Notes under the pieces: model-generated
The model's input: the letters and a program-made list of their open reading frames with translations, nothing else
Told to the model about the DNA's origin: nothing
The model's database searches: none
From: Candidatus Methylobacter oryzae
GTDB taxonomy: Bacteria > Pseudomonadota > Gammaproteobacteria > Methylococcales > Methylomonadaceae
DNA length: 64,000 bases
Direction: 5' to 3'
Assembly (NCBI RefSeq): GCF_003994235.2
Contig: NZ_RYFG02000120.1
Coordinates: 1-64,000, forward strand
Made by a program: the position numbers and the translations under genes
Shown: positions 27,097 through 35,285 of the stretch, piece after piece
Layout of the letters: the number at the start of each line of letters is the position of its first letter
How positions within the stretch are numbered: position 1 is the first letter of the stretch

Positions 27097-27555
27097 TTAA
27101 TTTTCTTGTTGGGTTCCTTTTATAAAGCTTAACTCGCCTATTTTATGTTCGTTTTCATCCCACATAATAAGCGGACCGTCTTTTTTTCCATCTTTATAGT
27201 TAGTTTCAATATATTTTTTTTTATTTGGGTGATATTCCCGATGCTTTCCGGTGAAAGGCTGATCTTTATTGGGCAAATAGGCTAAATTATTCCTAATCTC
27301 CAGTTCTTCCGAAGTCACTATTTCCTGCGGTTTGATTTCTTTTAAAACTTTATTTTTAGCTATTTGCTTCAGCTTTAATTGTTTTAACCTGCTTTTTCTT
27401 GCTGCAATTTTTTTCTTTAACTTTTCTTGCTTTAAAGCAATATTTCTAGCTTTTGCCGCTTTGGTTTTCGAGAGTATTTCCGCTAGAACTCTAGCGTCAG
27501 CACTACAGTCCGAAATAAAAAAGACCATAAACAATATAACTATTATATTTTTCAT
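27097..27555 (-). CDS. Secreted Lys-rich protein with MORN-like repeats
   Basis: About 152 residues from ATG 27555 with a signal peptide (MKNIIVILFMVFFISDCSAD; possible lipoprotein). Residues about 25-75 are a very Lys/Leu-rich helix (KQEKLKKKIAARKSRLKQLK), followed by MORN/YwqK-like repeats (GKHREYHPNKKKYIETNY, KDGKKDGPLIMWDENEHK). The MORN-like part suggests an envelope or protein-interaction role. The region is AT-rich compared with its neighbours, a hint of transfer. I am unsure of the function. Confidence 0.65.
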   Translation of the reverse strand: MKNIIVILFMVFFISDCSADARVLAEILSKTKAAKARNIALKQEKLKKKIAARKSRLKQLKLKQIAKNKVLKEIKPQEIVTSEELEIRNNLAYLPNKDQPFTGKHREYHPNKKKYIETNYKDGKKDGPLIMWDENEHKIGELSFIKGTQQEN

Positions 27556-28055
27556 GAGATTAGTTATACCTGTTTCAGATTTACCCAAAAGATATCTATT
27601 TTTTGAAAAACAATAGATTTCAACTCATACCGTTAGCAAGTCTATCACAGCCTTATCGCCTTGATACACCATAATAAGCGCTTAATAAAAGTTAGCTTGG
27701 CTAAAGCAGATAAGACCGGCTACCGGTGACTATGCAATTATACGTATTGAACAATACTGTTCTTTTAAGATAATAAATTGTTCTGTCCAAGCTGATCTAA
27801 ATAAAGTCTTTCGGATGTTAGGCAGTGGGGCGTTAATAAGAACTAACTAATAATTTTTTTTTAAAATCGTTTTAAAGCTGTTGTCTAGTTACCATAATCT
27901 ATTTTTATGTTATAAGCTTATTTTTGAAGGAGATTCTATATACATCGGTTCTTTATAAGTCATTATGTTGATTTTTCAATGGCTTATGTTGTTATATATG
28001 GGGAAAACAGATATTGGCAAGGTCCTTAATTCAGGCATATATAGAAGGAACACTT
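27556..28055. other. AT-rich intergenic stretch upstream of the cytochrome cluster
   Basis: About 500 bases between divergent genes, clearly richer in A and T than the surroundings. It should hold the promoters of both sides. A short inverted pair (GAACAATACTGTTC, 27749-27762, near-palindromic) is the only operator-like structure I noticed; I cannot assign a regulator. No RNA gene seen. Confidence 0.4.
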
Positions 28056-28757
28056 ATGAATATAAAAAGCGCGTTAACTATACTATTCCTTTTCTTTATC
28101 ACAGATCAGGCTTTTGCCGCTATTGATCCGGTCTATGAAGGTGCAAACGGCATTCGAGCAAAGGTATTCGCAACGAATTGCCTGGATTGCCATTCATCTA
28201 CTTTGACCGGCTCAGCGCGTAACGGCGCCCCGCCTTCCGTTAATTGGGATACTTACGAGGCAGCGCTGCCTAATGCGCCTCGCGCTATCGTAAGAGCGGT
28301 GGAGCAGATGACGATGCCGCCTGCCTTTAGCGGCGTCCCGGCGCTTAACGATGAACAAAAAGCCGCAATGCTCGCGTGGCAAAGTGCAGGCTTCCCAAGA
28401 GCTGCGGCCACTACCTCGACTGCAGCCGACTTTTCTTACGATAGTTCTATTTTGACGCTTCCGGTTGTTAACGTCGGCAGTCAAATGTACAACGCAACTC
28501 TTAGATTAAGCTCCAATAATAGTAGCCCAACCGGTATTGCTTTTGTTCTGGAAAGCGCTCAGCCAGCTACGGCGGCTTCTTCGGTAAATGCAGCGAATTT
28601 TTTTCCTACCACAGGGCAATTGACTGTTCCTCTTGTCCAGCTAATGCGAAATGGCGCCAGCCAGGGTCAAGTCAGTGCCGAGTTGGCACTGGTACCAAAC
28701 TCCAGTCCCTTTTTGTTTCTCTTAAGCAGCTATACCTCCGTACCCGGAGCACAATAA
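28056..28757 (+). CDS. Periplasmic monoheme c-type cytochrome
   Basis: A 233-residue exported protein from ATG 28056 (AAGGA upstream); signal peptide ends TDQAFA-A. A single CLDCH heme motif lies near residue 50 in a cytochrome-like domain reaching MTMPP, a likely methionine ligand region, and ALNDEQKAAMLAWQSAGFP. The C-terminal 100 residues form a beta-rich domain (FSYDSSILTLPVVNVGSQMY) I do not recognise. It lies 65 bases before the decaheme cytochrome and probably supplies or accepts electrons on the periplasmic side of the conduit. Confidence 0.82.
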   Translation: MNIKSALTILFLFFITDQAFAAIDPVYEGANGIRAKVFATNCLDCHSSTLTGSARNGAPPSVNWDTYEAALPNAPRAIVRAVEQMTMPPAFSGVPALNDEQKAAMLAWQSAGFPRAAATTSTAADFSYDSSILTLPVVNVGSQMYNATLRLSSNNSSPTGIAFVLESAQPATAASSVNAANFFPTTGQLTVPLVQLMRNGASQGQVSAELALVPNSSPFLFLLSSYTSVPGAQ

Positions 28758-28822
28758 TCCGTTCTAAACCAGCAATGAGGTTTGAGCATTGCTGGTTTCT
28801 TATCGTTTAGAAAAAGGCGGCA

Positions 28823-29794
28823 ATGAATGTCGAATTCCTCGTCAAGCGCATGAAACTGGTTTATTTAAGTTTAGTTGCCGGTATGGTTTTGATAATCAGC
28901 TGCTCGCCATTATCACCGTTATCTTTAAAACCGGAATTGAATTCAGCACAAAGCCGGGCTCAATATGTTGGAGAGAGTGTTTGTTCCAGTTGTCATGAAC
29001 TTGAAACCAACCATTGGAGCCATACGATTCATGCACGCATTCCTAATCTGGCCGCGCCGGATAATGCTCGGGCCCAAGGCTGCGAGACCTGTCACGGTCC
29101 CGGTTCTGAACACCTGGCCGATACGGCTAATAAATCGAAAATCATGGTGTTTACGCATCAATCAGGTTCTACAATCAGCCAGCAAAACTCCATGTGCCTT
29201 CAATGCCATAAAGGCAAAGAGCGTATCGCTTGGCCGGGTTCGGTTCATCAAATCAACGATTTAAGTTGCAGTGACTGCCATAATCCTATGGCGCAGTTCT
29301 CGGAAAAAGGACTGCTGCGCAAAGATGGAGTCAACCAGACCTGCTATAGCTGCCATCAGCAACAGCGCGCCGAATTCAGGAAACGCTCTCATATGCCTTT
29401 ACCCGAAGGTAAAATCACCTGCACCGACTGCCATAACCCGCATGGTTCGAGTACAGCGCCTCTGCTGAAAGCCGATACGGTCAATCAGGTGTGTTATCAA
29501 TGCCACCAGGAGAAACGCGGCCCTTTTATTTGGGAGCATGCGCCGGTTCGGGAAAGCTGCCTTAATTGCCATCAGCCGCACGGTTCCAATCACGAGTCCT
29601 TACTGGTTAGCGCTAGGCCGTTTTTATGTCAGTCCTGCCATACCAATCGAGGACATCCTAATGATTTGATGACGACTTCGAACTTGGCGGCGGCATCTAA
29701 TCCCGATGCCCGGCTGATGAACCGAAGCTGTCAAAACTGCCATGCCCAGATTCATGGGTCTAACCAACCGTCCGGCCCGCTTTTTCATCGATAG
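28823..29794 (+). CDS. Decaheme c-type cytochrome (DmsE/MtrA family), lipoprotein
   Basis: A 323-residue cytochrome with ten CxxCH motifs (CSSCH, CETCH, CLQCH, CSDCH, CYSCH, CTDCH, CYQCH, CLNCH, CQSCH, CQNCH), the number and spacing of MtrA/DmsE/PioA. The N-terminus has a hydrophobic segment ending LIISC, a plausible lipobox. Start ATG 28823 has AAAGGCGG upstream; ATG 28850 is an alternative. In the family this protein is held inside an MtrB-type barrel and carries electrons across the outer membrane. The barrel gene overlaps its end. Confidence 0.94.
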   Translation: MNVEFLVKRMKLVYLSLVAGMVLIISCSPLSPLSLKPELNSAQSRAQYVGESVCSSCHELETNHWSHTIHARIPNLAAPDNARAQGCETCHGPGSEHLADTANKSKIMVFTHQSGSTISQQNSMCLQCHKGKERIAWPGSVHQINDLSCSDCHNPMAQFSEKGLLRKDGVNQTCYSCHQQQRAEFRKRSHMPLPEGKITCTDCHNPHGSSTAPLLKADTVNQVCYQCHQEKRGPFIWEHAPVRESCLNCHQPHGSNHESLLVSARPFLCQSCHTNRGHPNDLMTTSNLAAASNPDARLMNRSCQNCHAQIHGSNQPSGPLFHR

Positions 29795-32288
29795 CCCGGC
29801 CTCGATAGGGTCCGCTATCGGCAAGGATAGGACAGGCAGCTACCAAGCCGCGATCCTTACAAGTTTGCTGACTTTTAGCTCATTAGCGGCCGGAGCCGGC
29901 TCCCCTCCTGGTAACAATCTCAATCCGGCCGGCACAGATATAACCCAAACCAAGTCCCTAAAAGGACTTTCAGAAACCAAACGGCAGCCTTCCAGAACAC
30001 CGAGCGGTTTGCTGTACGATATCCCTCCTGAAGCTTTAAGCGATAAAAAATTGAATGAAAACTGGCATTACCGCGGCAGCCTGGATTTTGGCTATTTATT
30101 CGGTACCGGCAGCAGACAACGCTCGTCAAAGCTTAACGATTACAGCGACTGGAGCAATGGACCTTTGCTAAATTATTTCTCGTTATCGGGTTGGCAGGAA
30201 CATAAAGGATACTTTCTGGACGCGCAAGGCGGCGGTGTCGGACGCAACGATCAATATTACCAGTTATCGGCAGGACAGCTCGGCAGCTTCAAGGTTAACG
30301 GCTTTTTCAACCAAACACCGCATACTTACACGGCTAATGCGCTGACGCTGTATCAAGGCGTGGGCAGCGAGAATCTGACCTTACCGTTAGGGCTCGTTCC
30401 CGGCAACAATAGCCGCGATCAGCTCCGGCAAGCTTTGGCGTCGGTTTATAATCCCGATCTGGGCATCAACAGGGAGGAGGGGCGTATCGGCTTCGACTAT
30501 ACGCTAACGCCTAGTCTTAAACTGTTCAGCAATTTTTCTCATGAAACGCGCCAGGGCCGGCGAGCTTTCGGCGGATCGTTTTTACCGCCGTTCTACGCCG
30601 GCGAGAACTCGGGCGGCATGGTCGAAACCATCGAGCCGATCGATTATACGACCAACGAGATACGCTCCGGTTTTAACTATGCCGGTACCGGCTTGGATCT
30701 CAATTTAAACTATACCGGCTCTTTTTTTACCAATAACAAAGGCCAATTGACTTTTGATAATCCTTTTACCAATCTGCCCGGCACCGATTTTGCCGTTGAA
30801 CAAGGCCGCTTTGATTTATATCCCGATAATACCTTCCATCAAGTTAAAACCGATCTGGCTTACAGGTTGCCGTTGAATGGGCAGCTAACTTCAACCTTGT
30901 CGTGGTCGCGCATGTATCAGAACGATAATTTGCTCCCGCCGACGATCAATTCGGGCCAGACTTTTACCGGCATCAATATGGATCAATGGAATTCCACCGC
31001 ATCGCTATCGCAAAAAACAGCTAATGCGGAAATCACTAACTGGCTGTTTCAATCAGGGTTGCAATTTTCCCCTTGGGACCCTTTAACGCTGAAAGCAAAA
31101 TTCCGTTATTACAACGAGGATAACAATACCGACTATACGGCGTTTAATCCGCTGACTAATCAATACGGTTATATCCTCGTGGACGGTGCGCAGGGCGGAG
31201 AGGTTTTTAGGCCGGCATCGCCGCAAAACCCTTTTCAATATCGCAGCATTCCTTTTTCGCAAAAAGTCACGGAAGGATTCTTCGATAGCGATTATCGGCT
31301 CAGCTACAAGACCACGGCCGGCTTTAGCTATCATTTTGAGCAACATGAACCAACTTACCGGGAACGCGACAGCACCGATGAAAACCATCTGAAGGTTCAT
31401 TTGTCCAATCGCTCACTGTCCTGGACTACGTTGCGCCTGTCCTACGAATATGCGATTCGTGGCGGCAGCCGTTACGATTACAATCCCTACGTCCCTTTCT
31501 ATACCAGCTCGCTTGCCGGATTTCAATCGGTACCGGCTAGCGGGGCATCACCGTTAACGCTCGCCGACTTGAGAAAATACGATCTCAGCGACCGGCGTCA
31601 GAACCAGCTCAAAGCCCAAGCCAATTTCATGCTGCGGGACGACCTGGATTTGCTCGCTTCGGTAAATTGGATAGACAACAATTACAACGTTCATTACGGA
31701 TTGCAAAACGCCCGTACTCTTTCGGCCAATTTGGAAGGTAACTATCAACCTTCGCCGCGATTGAATGCTTACGCTTTTTACAGTTTCCAGAAACAGCAAA
31801 GCCAACTCAGCAATATCAACGATGTCGGTTTTTCGGCCGATCCTAATGCCGGCGGCAGCCGCTTCCCTTTAGCGGCGGCTTGGAAGGAATCCGTAGACGA
31901 TACCAATCACTTGATCGGGCTCGGTTTTCGTTACCAGCTTGATCCGTTCGATATTGACATGCGCTATTCCCACAATTGGGCGCACACCGATGTTGGCTAT
32001 GATGCGGCGTCCAATCAGGCCTTTGCCAATGTGGATGCCAATCAGGCCGTCAGCAATAACTTTCCGGCCATTACTTTTTCCCGCCATATTCTGGAAACTA
32101 ATTTAAGATGGAATTTGCGCAAAGATATGTCAGTGCGCTTCTATCATCGTTATGAACATAGCGGCGTTCAAGATTGGCACTATGACGGGCTGTCACCGTT
32201 AATCGATAGCCAACTTTTCCTGAATGCGATTCCGGAGAACTACGGCGTGCACGTGTTTGGCGTGTTTGTTCAGTACCGGGTTCGGTAA
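29742..32288 (+). CDS. MtrB/PioB-family decaheme-associated outer membrane barrel
   Basis: An outer membrane beta-barrel of about 848 residues, sheath of the decaheme conduit. After a signal-like segment (AILTSLLTFSSLAAGAG) come alternating amphipathic strands to a terminal FGVFVQYRVR that suits the BAM signal. No CxxC pair typical of Shewanella MtrB was seen near the N-terminus. The only in-frame starts are ATG 29742 and 29754, inside the cytochrome gene, placing about 35 residues before the hydrophobic core of the signal; the true start may be non-canonical. No surface cytochrome (MtrC) follows. Confidence 0.9.
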   Translation: MPRFMGLTNRPARFFIDSPASIGSAIGKDRTGSYQAAILTSLLTFSSLAAGAGSPPGNNLNPAGTDITQTKSLKGLSETKRQPSRTPSGLLYDIPPEALSDKKLNENWHYRGSLDFGYLFGTGSRQRSSKLNDYSDWSNGPLLNYFSLSGWQEHKGYFLDAQGGGVGRNDQYYQLSAGQLGSFKVNGFFNQTPHTYTANALTLYQGVGSENLTLPLGLVPGNNSRDQLRQALASVYNPDLGINREEGRIGFDYTLTPSLKLFSNFSHETRQGRRAFGGSFLPPFYAGENSGGMVETIEPIDYTTNEIRSGFNYAGTGLDLNLNYTGSFFTNNKGQLTFDNPFTNLPGTDFAVEQGRFDLYPDNTFHQVKTDLAYRLPLNGQLTSTLSWSRMYQNDNLLPPTINSGQTFTGINMDQWNSTASLSQKTANAEITNWLFQSGLQFSPWDPLTLKAKFRYYNEDNNTDYTAFNPLTNQYGYILVDGAQGGEVFRPASPQNPFQYRSIPFSQKVTEGFFDSDYRLSYKTTAGFSYHFEQHEPTYRERDSTDENHLKVHLSNRSLSWTTLRLSYEYAIRGGSRYDYNPYVPFYTSSLAGFQSVPASGASPLTLADLRKYDLSDRRQNQLKAQANFMLRDDLDLLASVNWIDNNYNVHYGLQNARTLSANLEGNYQPSPRLNAYAFYSFQKQQSQLSNINDVGFSADPNAGGSRFPLAAAWKESVDDTNHLIGLGFRYQLDPFDIDMRYSHNWAHTDVGYDAASNQAFANVDANQAVSNNFPAITFSRHILETNLRWNLRKDMSVRFYHRYEHSGVQDWHYDGLSPLIDSQLFLNAIPENYGVHVFGVFVQYRVR

Positions 32289-32386
32289 TATTCGAGTGGG
32301 TCTGGACTTGCAATACGGCCGCTAAGTCACTCTCAGGCCGGCAGGTTTGCCGTGAACGGGGCAGTAATACTTAGGAAAGCAGAGTC

Positions 32387-32599
32387 TTATATTTTCTTAT
32401 CCGTTTCAGGCAGCAAATCGACTAAAGAACAATTTAACGCTTTAGCCAGTTTTCTGAGTACATCAATCGAGACGTTTTCGGCGCTACCGTTTTCGATTTT
32501 GCTAATCATCGATTGAGTTACGCCGGACCGAGATTCAAGTTCTTTTTGAACCAAACTAAGATCAAGCCTTTTACATTTTACAATGTCGCCTATTTGCAT
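32387..32599 (-). CDS. Small XRE-family helix-turn-helix regulator
   Basis: A 70-residue Cro/CI-type DNA-binding protein: KCKRLDLSLVQKELESRSGV, TQSMISKIENGSAENVSIDV, LRKLAKALNCSLVDLLPE. ATG 32599 is chosen as the domain starts there. It lies at the end of the phage-like module, downstream of a strong terminator on the same strand, so it probably has its own promoter. It is the best local candidate to bind the two palindromes at 35029-35048 and 35153-35172, but that is inference. Confidence 0.88.
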   Translation of the reverse strand: MQIGDIVKCKRLDLSLVQKELESRSGVTQSMISKIENGSAENVSIDVLRKLAKALNCSLVDLLPETDKKI

Positions 32600-32670
32600 G
32601 GGGTACTCGTTCTTGAGTGGGATTTTAGGAATTGTTTTCCTAATTATATGGATGAACTCGTGTTTTGAGC

Positions 32671-32698
32671 AAAAAAAAGAGCCGCAGTAGCGGCTCTT
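32671..32698 (-). terminator. Rho-independent terminator of the phage-like module
   Basis: Stem AAGAGCCGC / GCGGCTCTT with loop AGTA. Read on the minus strand it is followed by eight T residues; on the plus strand only by TT. It lies just after the Gp157 remnant stop (32713). Confidence 0.92.
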
Positions 32699-32712
32699 TT
32701 CAGGCTGATGCA

Positions 32713-33217
32713 TTATTTAACGCTTAGGCGCGTGCCGTTTACCAGCTCCGTGCCGGGCACGACGGAACCGGATTTGATGGCTTCTTTGATCGCAGCCTTA
32801 TCGATTTTCCAGTTGGTGATTGGTTCTTTGAATTGCGCCGGGATCGCATTTTCATCAAGGATAGTGACGACAGCCGGATTTTTTTTGGACTGAAAGCTTA
32901 AAATACGGGCATTCAATGTCGCTGATGCCGCAGATCTCCATACTTTCTTTTACATAGTTTTTCAGCCATTGCACGCGATTCTCCAAGGCCTTTCGGCGCT
33001 TTGCCATGTCTGCCTCGGCGCTCTTTATAGCATCGGCGGCGGCTTCCATATTGCGAAAAAATTTCGCAACGTTGATGGCTTTGTCTTCCAATTCTCCGCC
33101 CAGCGTCTCCAGCGTATCGTTGATCGCCTCGATAGGTAAATCCGTTTCCGGGTCGGTCAGAAAGTCCAAGGCTTGTAAATAATTCGCGCTTAACTCGTAT
33201 AAAGATAATCTGGTCAT
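32713..33217 (-). pseudogene. Siphovirus Gp157-like gene with a frameshift in an A8 tract
   Basis: A phage Gp157 family protein (known from phages and mobile elements, function poorly defined) read in two frames. The first (33217 to 32855) runs MTRLSLYELSANYLQALDFL, a coiled-coil core and ESMEICGISDIECPYFKLSVQ; it then leaves the family sequence. The second frame continues NPAVVTILDENAIPAQF through LVNGTRLSVK. The switch lies in eight consecutive A residues (minus strand, plus-strand 32877-32884); seven would give an uninterrupted 167-residue protein. Options are a sequencing error, mutation, or productive slippage. Confidence 0.82.
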
Positions 33218-33227
33218 GATGTTTTTC

Positions 33228-34595
33228 TCAACTGGATTGAGCGGCGCATAAAACCGCCGCGTTTACGCCAGTGCCGGTATTCTCTATGTTCCGGCCATCC
33301 TTATTACGGTTTTTATACCCAGAGGGCATAAGTTTCGTTTGAGCAGACGAGCTGCTCAACTCAGCTTTATGATCGCTTGGGTGAAAATACCATGCGGCCT
33401 TTCGGGTGGACCAACGATAGCCGGCCGCTTTTATCGCTTCTTTATGTTCCCTGGTATTGCCGGAGAGCCAAACTCCCGCACCGCAAACCGCAATATTAAC
33501 GCCGTCCAAACCGGTCACAGCATTTAGCGCATCGTTTAATAGATCGCCAAATTCGCTGTCGATTTCTTCCTGGACCGGATGCTCCGAACCGTTATAAGCA
33601 ATTTCTTTTAACAACAGGTGCGCGGCATTGATGATCTTCATCATTTCCGGGCCGGCCTGGTTTTTATCGGGACGGTACTTGATGCAGGCTTTACGGTAAG
33701 CTTTTTTGATAGCTTCCTGGTCTGCAAAAGCGCTAAGGCCCAAAATCGATAAGGCCTCTTTAACGTTGATTGAGCCGCTCTCGGCGAATTGGTCGAGCTT
33801 GTTGTAAAGAATTCGGTAAAAATCCTGGTTCAGTTCCAAAAAACTGTTGAAGCGGTTATGCGAGGCTTTTGTCATCCATTCTTTAACCCTGGCCCGGTCA
33901 AGTCCAAGCTCTTTAATCTTGGTTTCAAGCTGCTGATGCTGGGTTTTACTGATGCCTTCAAAACCGCTATTCAGTTCGGATTCCGCTCGCTGGATGCTTT
34001 CGGCTTCGCGGCGTTGAACCATGTCCTCAATATCCTGGGTAAATACTTCGGAAAGACCGGCCATTCTTAACGTCGCATCAATGTGGGCGGATTTCTCGGC
34101 CATTTTCAGGCTTTTGTTGATGTCGCCGTTATCCTGGGAAACAATGCGCGCCCCGACACCGTCAGCTACGACCCGGCCGGAGCCGTCGACAATCTCGCAA
34201 CGAATAATGATTTGGTTTAGATGGGCGCCTGCAAGTGCGGCTTTTTCGTACTCCGGCAACGACGGATAACGGACAGTCACGCCCAGCATGCCGCATATTT
34301 TTTCAGCGCCCGGCTTGAATAGGCTCGCTTTACTGAAATGGTTCGGATTCCGGCAATTTTTTCCGGCTTGGCACTTTGAGCGGCTGACGGTATGGACTTT
34401 ACCGAAGTCGGAACCATCGACCAGCGCGTCGCGAATCCAGGCCATTAACGCGGCGCGGTTTTGCTTACGGCGATCCAGGCCTTCTTGAAAAGTGATTGCC
34501 GGAAGATCCAGCGGATTGGCGGGAACGACCGCCAGTTGCGTTTCTTGGTCTTTAACCGGTGTTGCCCGGTCAACTAATTGTTCTGTTGAATACAT
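33228..34595 (-). CDS. Phage/plasmid-type recombination-like protein with J domain; C-terminus made by repeat R1
   Basis: A 455-residue protein. Residues about 20-195 resemble a domain found in phage and plasmid recombination modules (GARIVSQDNGDINKSLKMAE, HIDATLRMAGLSEVFTQDIE); I place it there by resemblance only. A degenerate J domain follows (about 275-345: KEALSILGLSAFADQEAIKK, KYRPDKN instead of HPD), then a small domain typical of mobile-element DnaJ proteins (GVWLSGNTREHKEAIKAAGY, WSTRKAAWYF). From about residue 408 the sequence is translated repeat R1 copy D (HKAELSSSSAQTKLMPSGYK) plus an unrelated tail to the stop; the family normally continues with its own sequence after AWYF. Neighbour of the Gp157 gene by 10 bases. 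Confidence 0.72.
   Translation of the reverse strand: MYSTEQLVDRATPVKDQETQLAVVPANPLDLPAITFQEGLDRRKQNRAALMAWIRDALVDGSDFGKVHTVSRSKCQAGKNCRNPNHFSKASLFKPGAEKICGMLGVTVRYPSLPEYEKAALAGAHLNQIIIRCEIVDGSGRVVADGVGARIVSQDNGDINKSLKMAEKSAHIDATLRMAGLSEVFTQDIEDMVQRREAESIQRAESELNSGFEGISKTQHQQLETKIKELGLDRARVKEWMTKASHNRFNSFLELNQDFYRILYNKLDQFAESGSINVKEALSILGLSAFADQEAIKKAYRKACIKYRPDKNQAGPEMMKIINAAHLLLKEIAYNGSEHPVQEEIDSEFGDLLNDALNAVTGLDGVNIAVCGAGVWLSGNTREHKEAIKAAGYRWSTRKAAWYFHPSDHKAELSSSSAQTKLMPSGYKNRNKDGRNIENTGTGVNAAVLCAAQSS
33314..33369 (-). repeat. Palindromic repeat R1, copy D (inside coding sequence)
   Basis: Full copy in inverse orientation on the plus strand. Stem GAGCAG/CTGCTC as in copy C. It is translated in frame as KAELSSSSAQTKLMPSGY near the C-terminus of the J-domain protein. 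Confidence 0.95.
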
Positions 34596-34663
34596 GACAA
34601 GTACCTATTTGTGCAGATGAAATAAAGGCGGCGTGAGCGCCTATGACAATTTGCGTAAATGAC

Positions 34664-35002
34664 TTAGAAGGGCGTATCTTCCGTTACGGCGCTGTTGTAC
34701 CCAAAGGGCATAAGTAGGGTTTGAGCGGACAAGCCGATAAACTCAGCTTTATTTACTGTTTTTATTGAAGAAATAGCATTTTTGACAGCCTCCGCGAGCG
34801 TTTTTCCGGTTGCGTAAAAGGGTTCGATATTGGCTCTGTTCGGTGAGGATACAAAGACCGAATAATTTTCTTCGGTTTCGCGTTGACTGCTTGAGCTATT
34901 AATTTGTATGCAAACAGAGCGCTCGCTAATACCGACCGATAAAAGAGCGGTTTTGACTACGCTAACCGCATGACGTTGTTTATCGACAATTTGAATTAAC
35001 AT
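34664..35002 (-). CDS. Small hypothetical protein ending in translated repeat R1
   Basis: A 112-residue protein, not recognised. Residues 1-84 have a mixed alpha/beta pattern (MLIQIVDKQRHAVSVVKTAL, SVFVSSPNRANIEPF, GKTLAEAVKNAISSIKTV). Residues 85-104 are encoded by repeat R1 copy E (KAEFIGLSAQTLLMPFGY), followed by ten residues to the stop. It is the first gene after the two palindromes and begins the module that runs to the Gp157 gene. Confidence 0.68.
   Translation of the reverse strand: MLIQIVDKQRHAVSVVKTALLSVGISERSVCIQINSSSSQRETEENYSVFVSSPNRANIEPFYATGKTLAEAVKNAISSIKTVNKAEFIGLSAQTLLMPFGYNSAVTEDTPF
34698..34751 (-). repeat. Palindromic repeat R1, copy E (inside coding sequence)
   Basis: Inverse copy translated as KAEFIGLSAQTLLMPFGY. 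The first stem arm has changed from TTGAGC to TTTATC, which destroys part of the hairpin while keeping the frame open; the second arm is intact. Subtype with AAACCCTAC, like copy B. Confidence 0.9.
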
Positions 35003-35028
35003 AAAGCCTCCAAGGACTTGATTAGCTC

Positions 35029-35048
35029 TATATGAATATATTCATATA
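35029..35048. promoter_or_regulatory. Perfect 20-bp palindrome, operator candidate 1
   Basis: TATATGAATATATTCATATA is perfectly self-complementary and lies 27 bases upstream of the ATG at 35002. The 18-base core is repeated exactly at 35154-35171. The position suggests an operator or promoter-overlapping repressor site for the module. Confidence 0.75.
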
Positions 35049-35084
35049 ATAAGCCGGCCAATTACCTTGCAAAGCACTTGCGCC

Positions 35085-35120
35085 ACGGGAGATCAATCAA
35101 AAAAATCGATCCCGTTTTTT
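35085..35120 (+). terminator. Hairpin followed by T run between the two palindromes
   Basis: ACGGGAGATC pairs with GATCCCGT with one bulge and an A-rich loop, followed by six T residues. It looks like a weak rho-independent terminator on the plus strand, although no plus-strand gene ends here; it may terminate a small transcript. Confidence 0.4.
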
Positions 35121-35152
35121 ACGCTAAGTGACGTAAAACAGATATTATATTC

Positions 35153-35172
35153 AATATGAATATATTCATATT
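35153..35172. promoter_or_regulatory. Perfect 20-bp palindrome, operator candidate 2
   Basis: AATATGAATATATTCATATT, sharing the 18-base core ATATGAATATATTCATAT with 35030-35047. The two centres are 124 bases apart, nearly 12 helical turns, so cooperative or looped binding is conceivable. Confidence 0.75.
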
Positions 35173-35285
35173 ATAGCATAAATAGCATGTTAAAGTACTA
35201 ATTTAAAAAGATATTATTACTGTTAGTCCATCATAAGCCCGCGCGAACAGGCAGCATCCGAAACCCCTAGCTAATAATATTTGCG

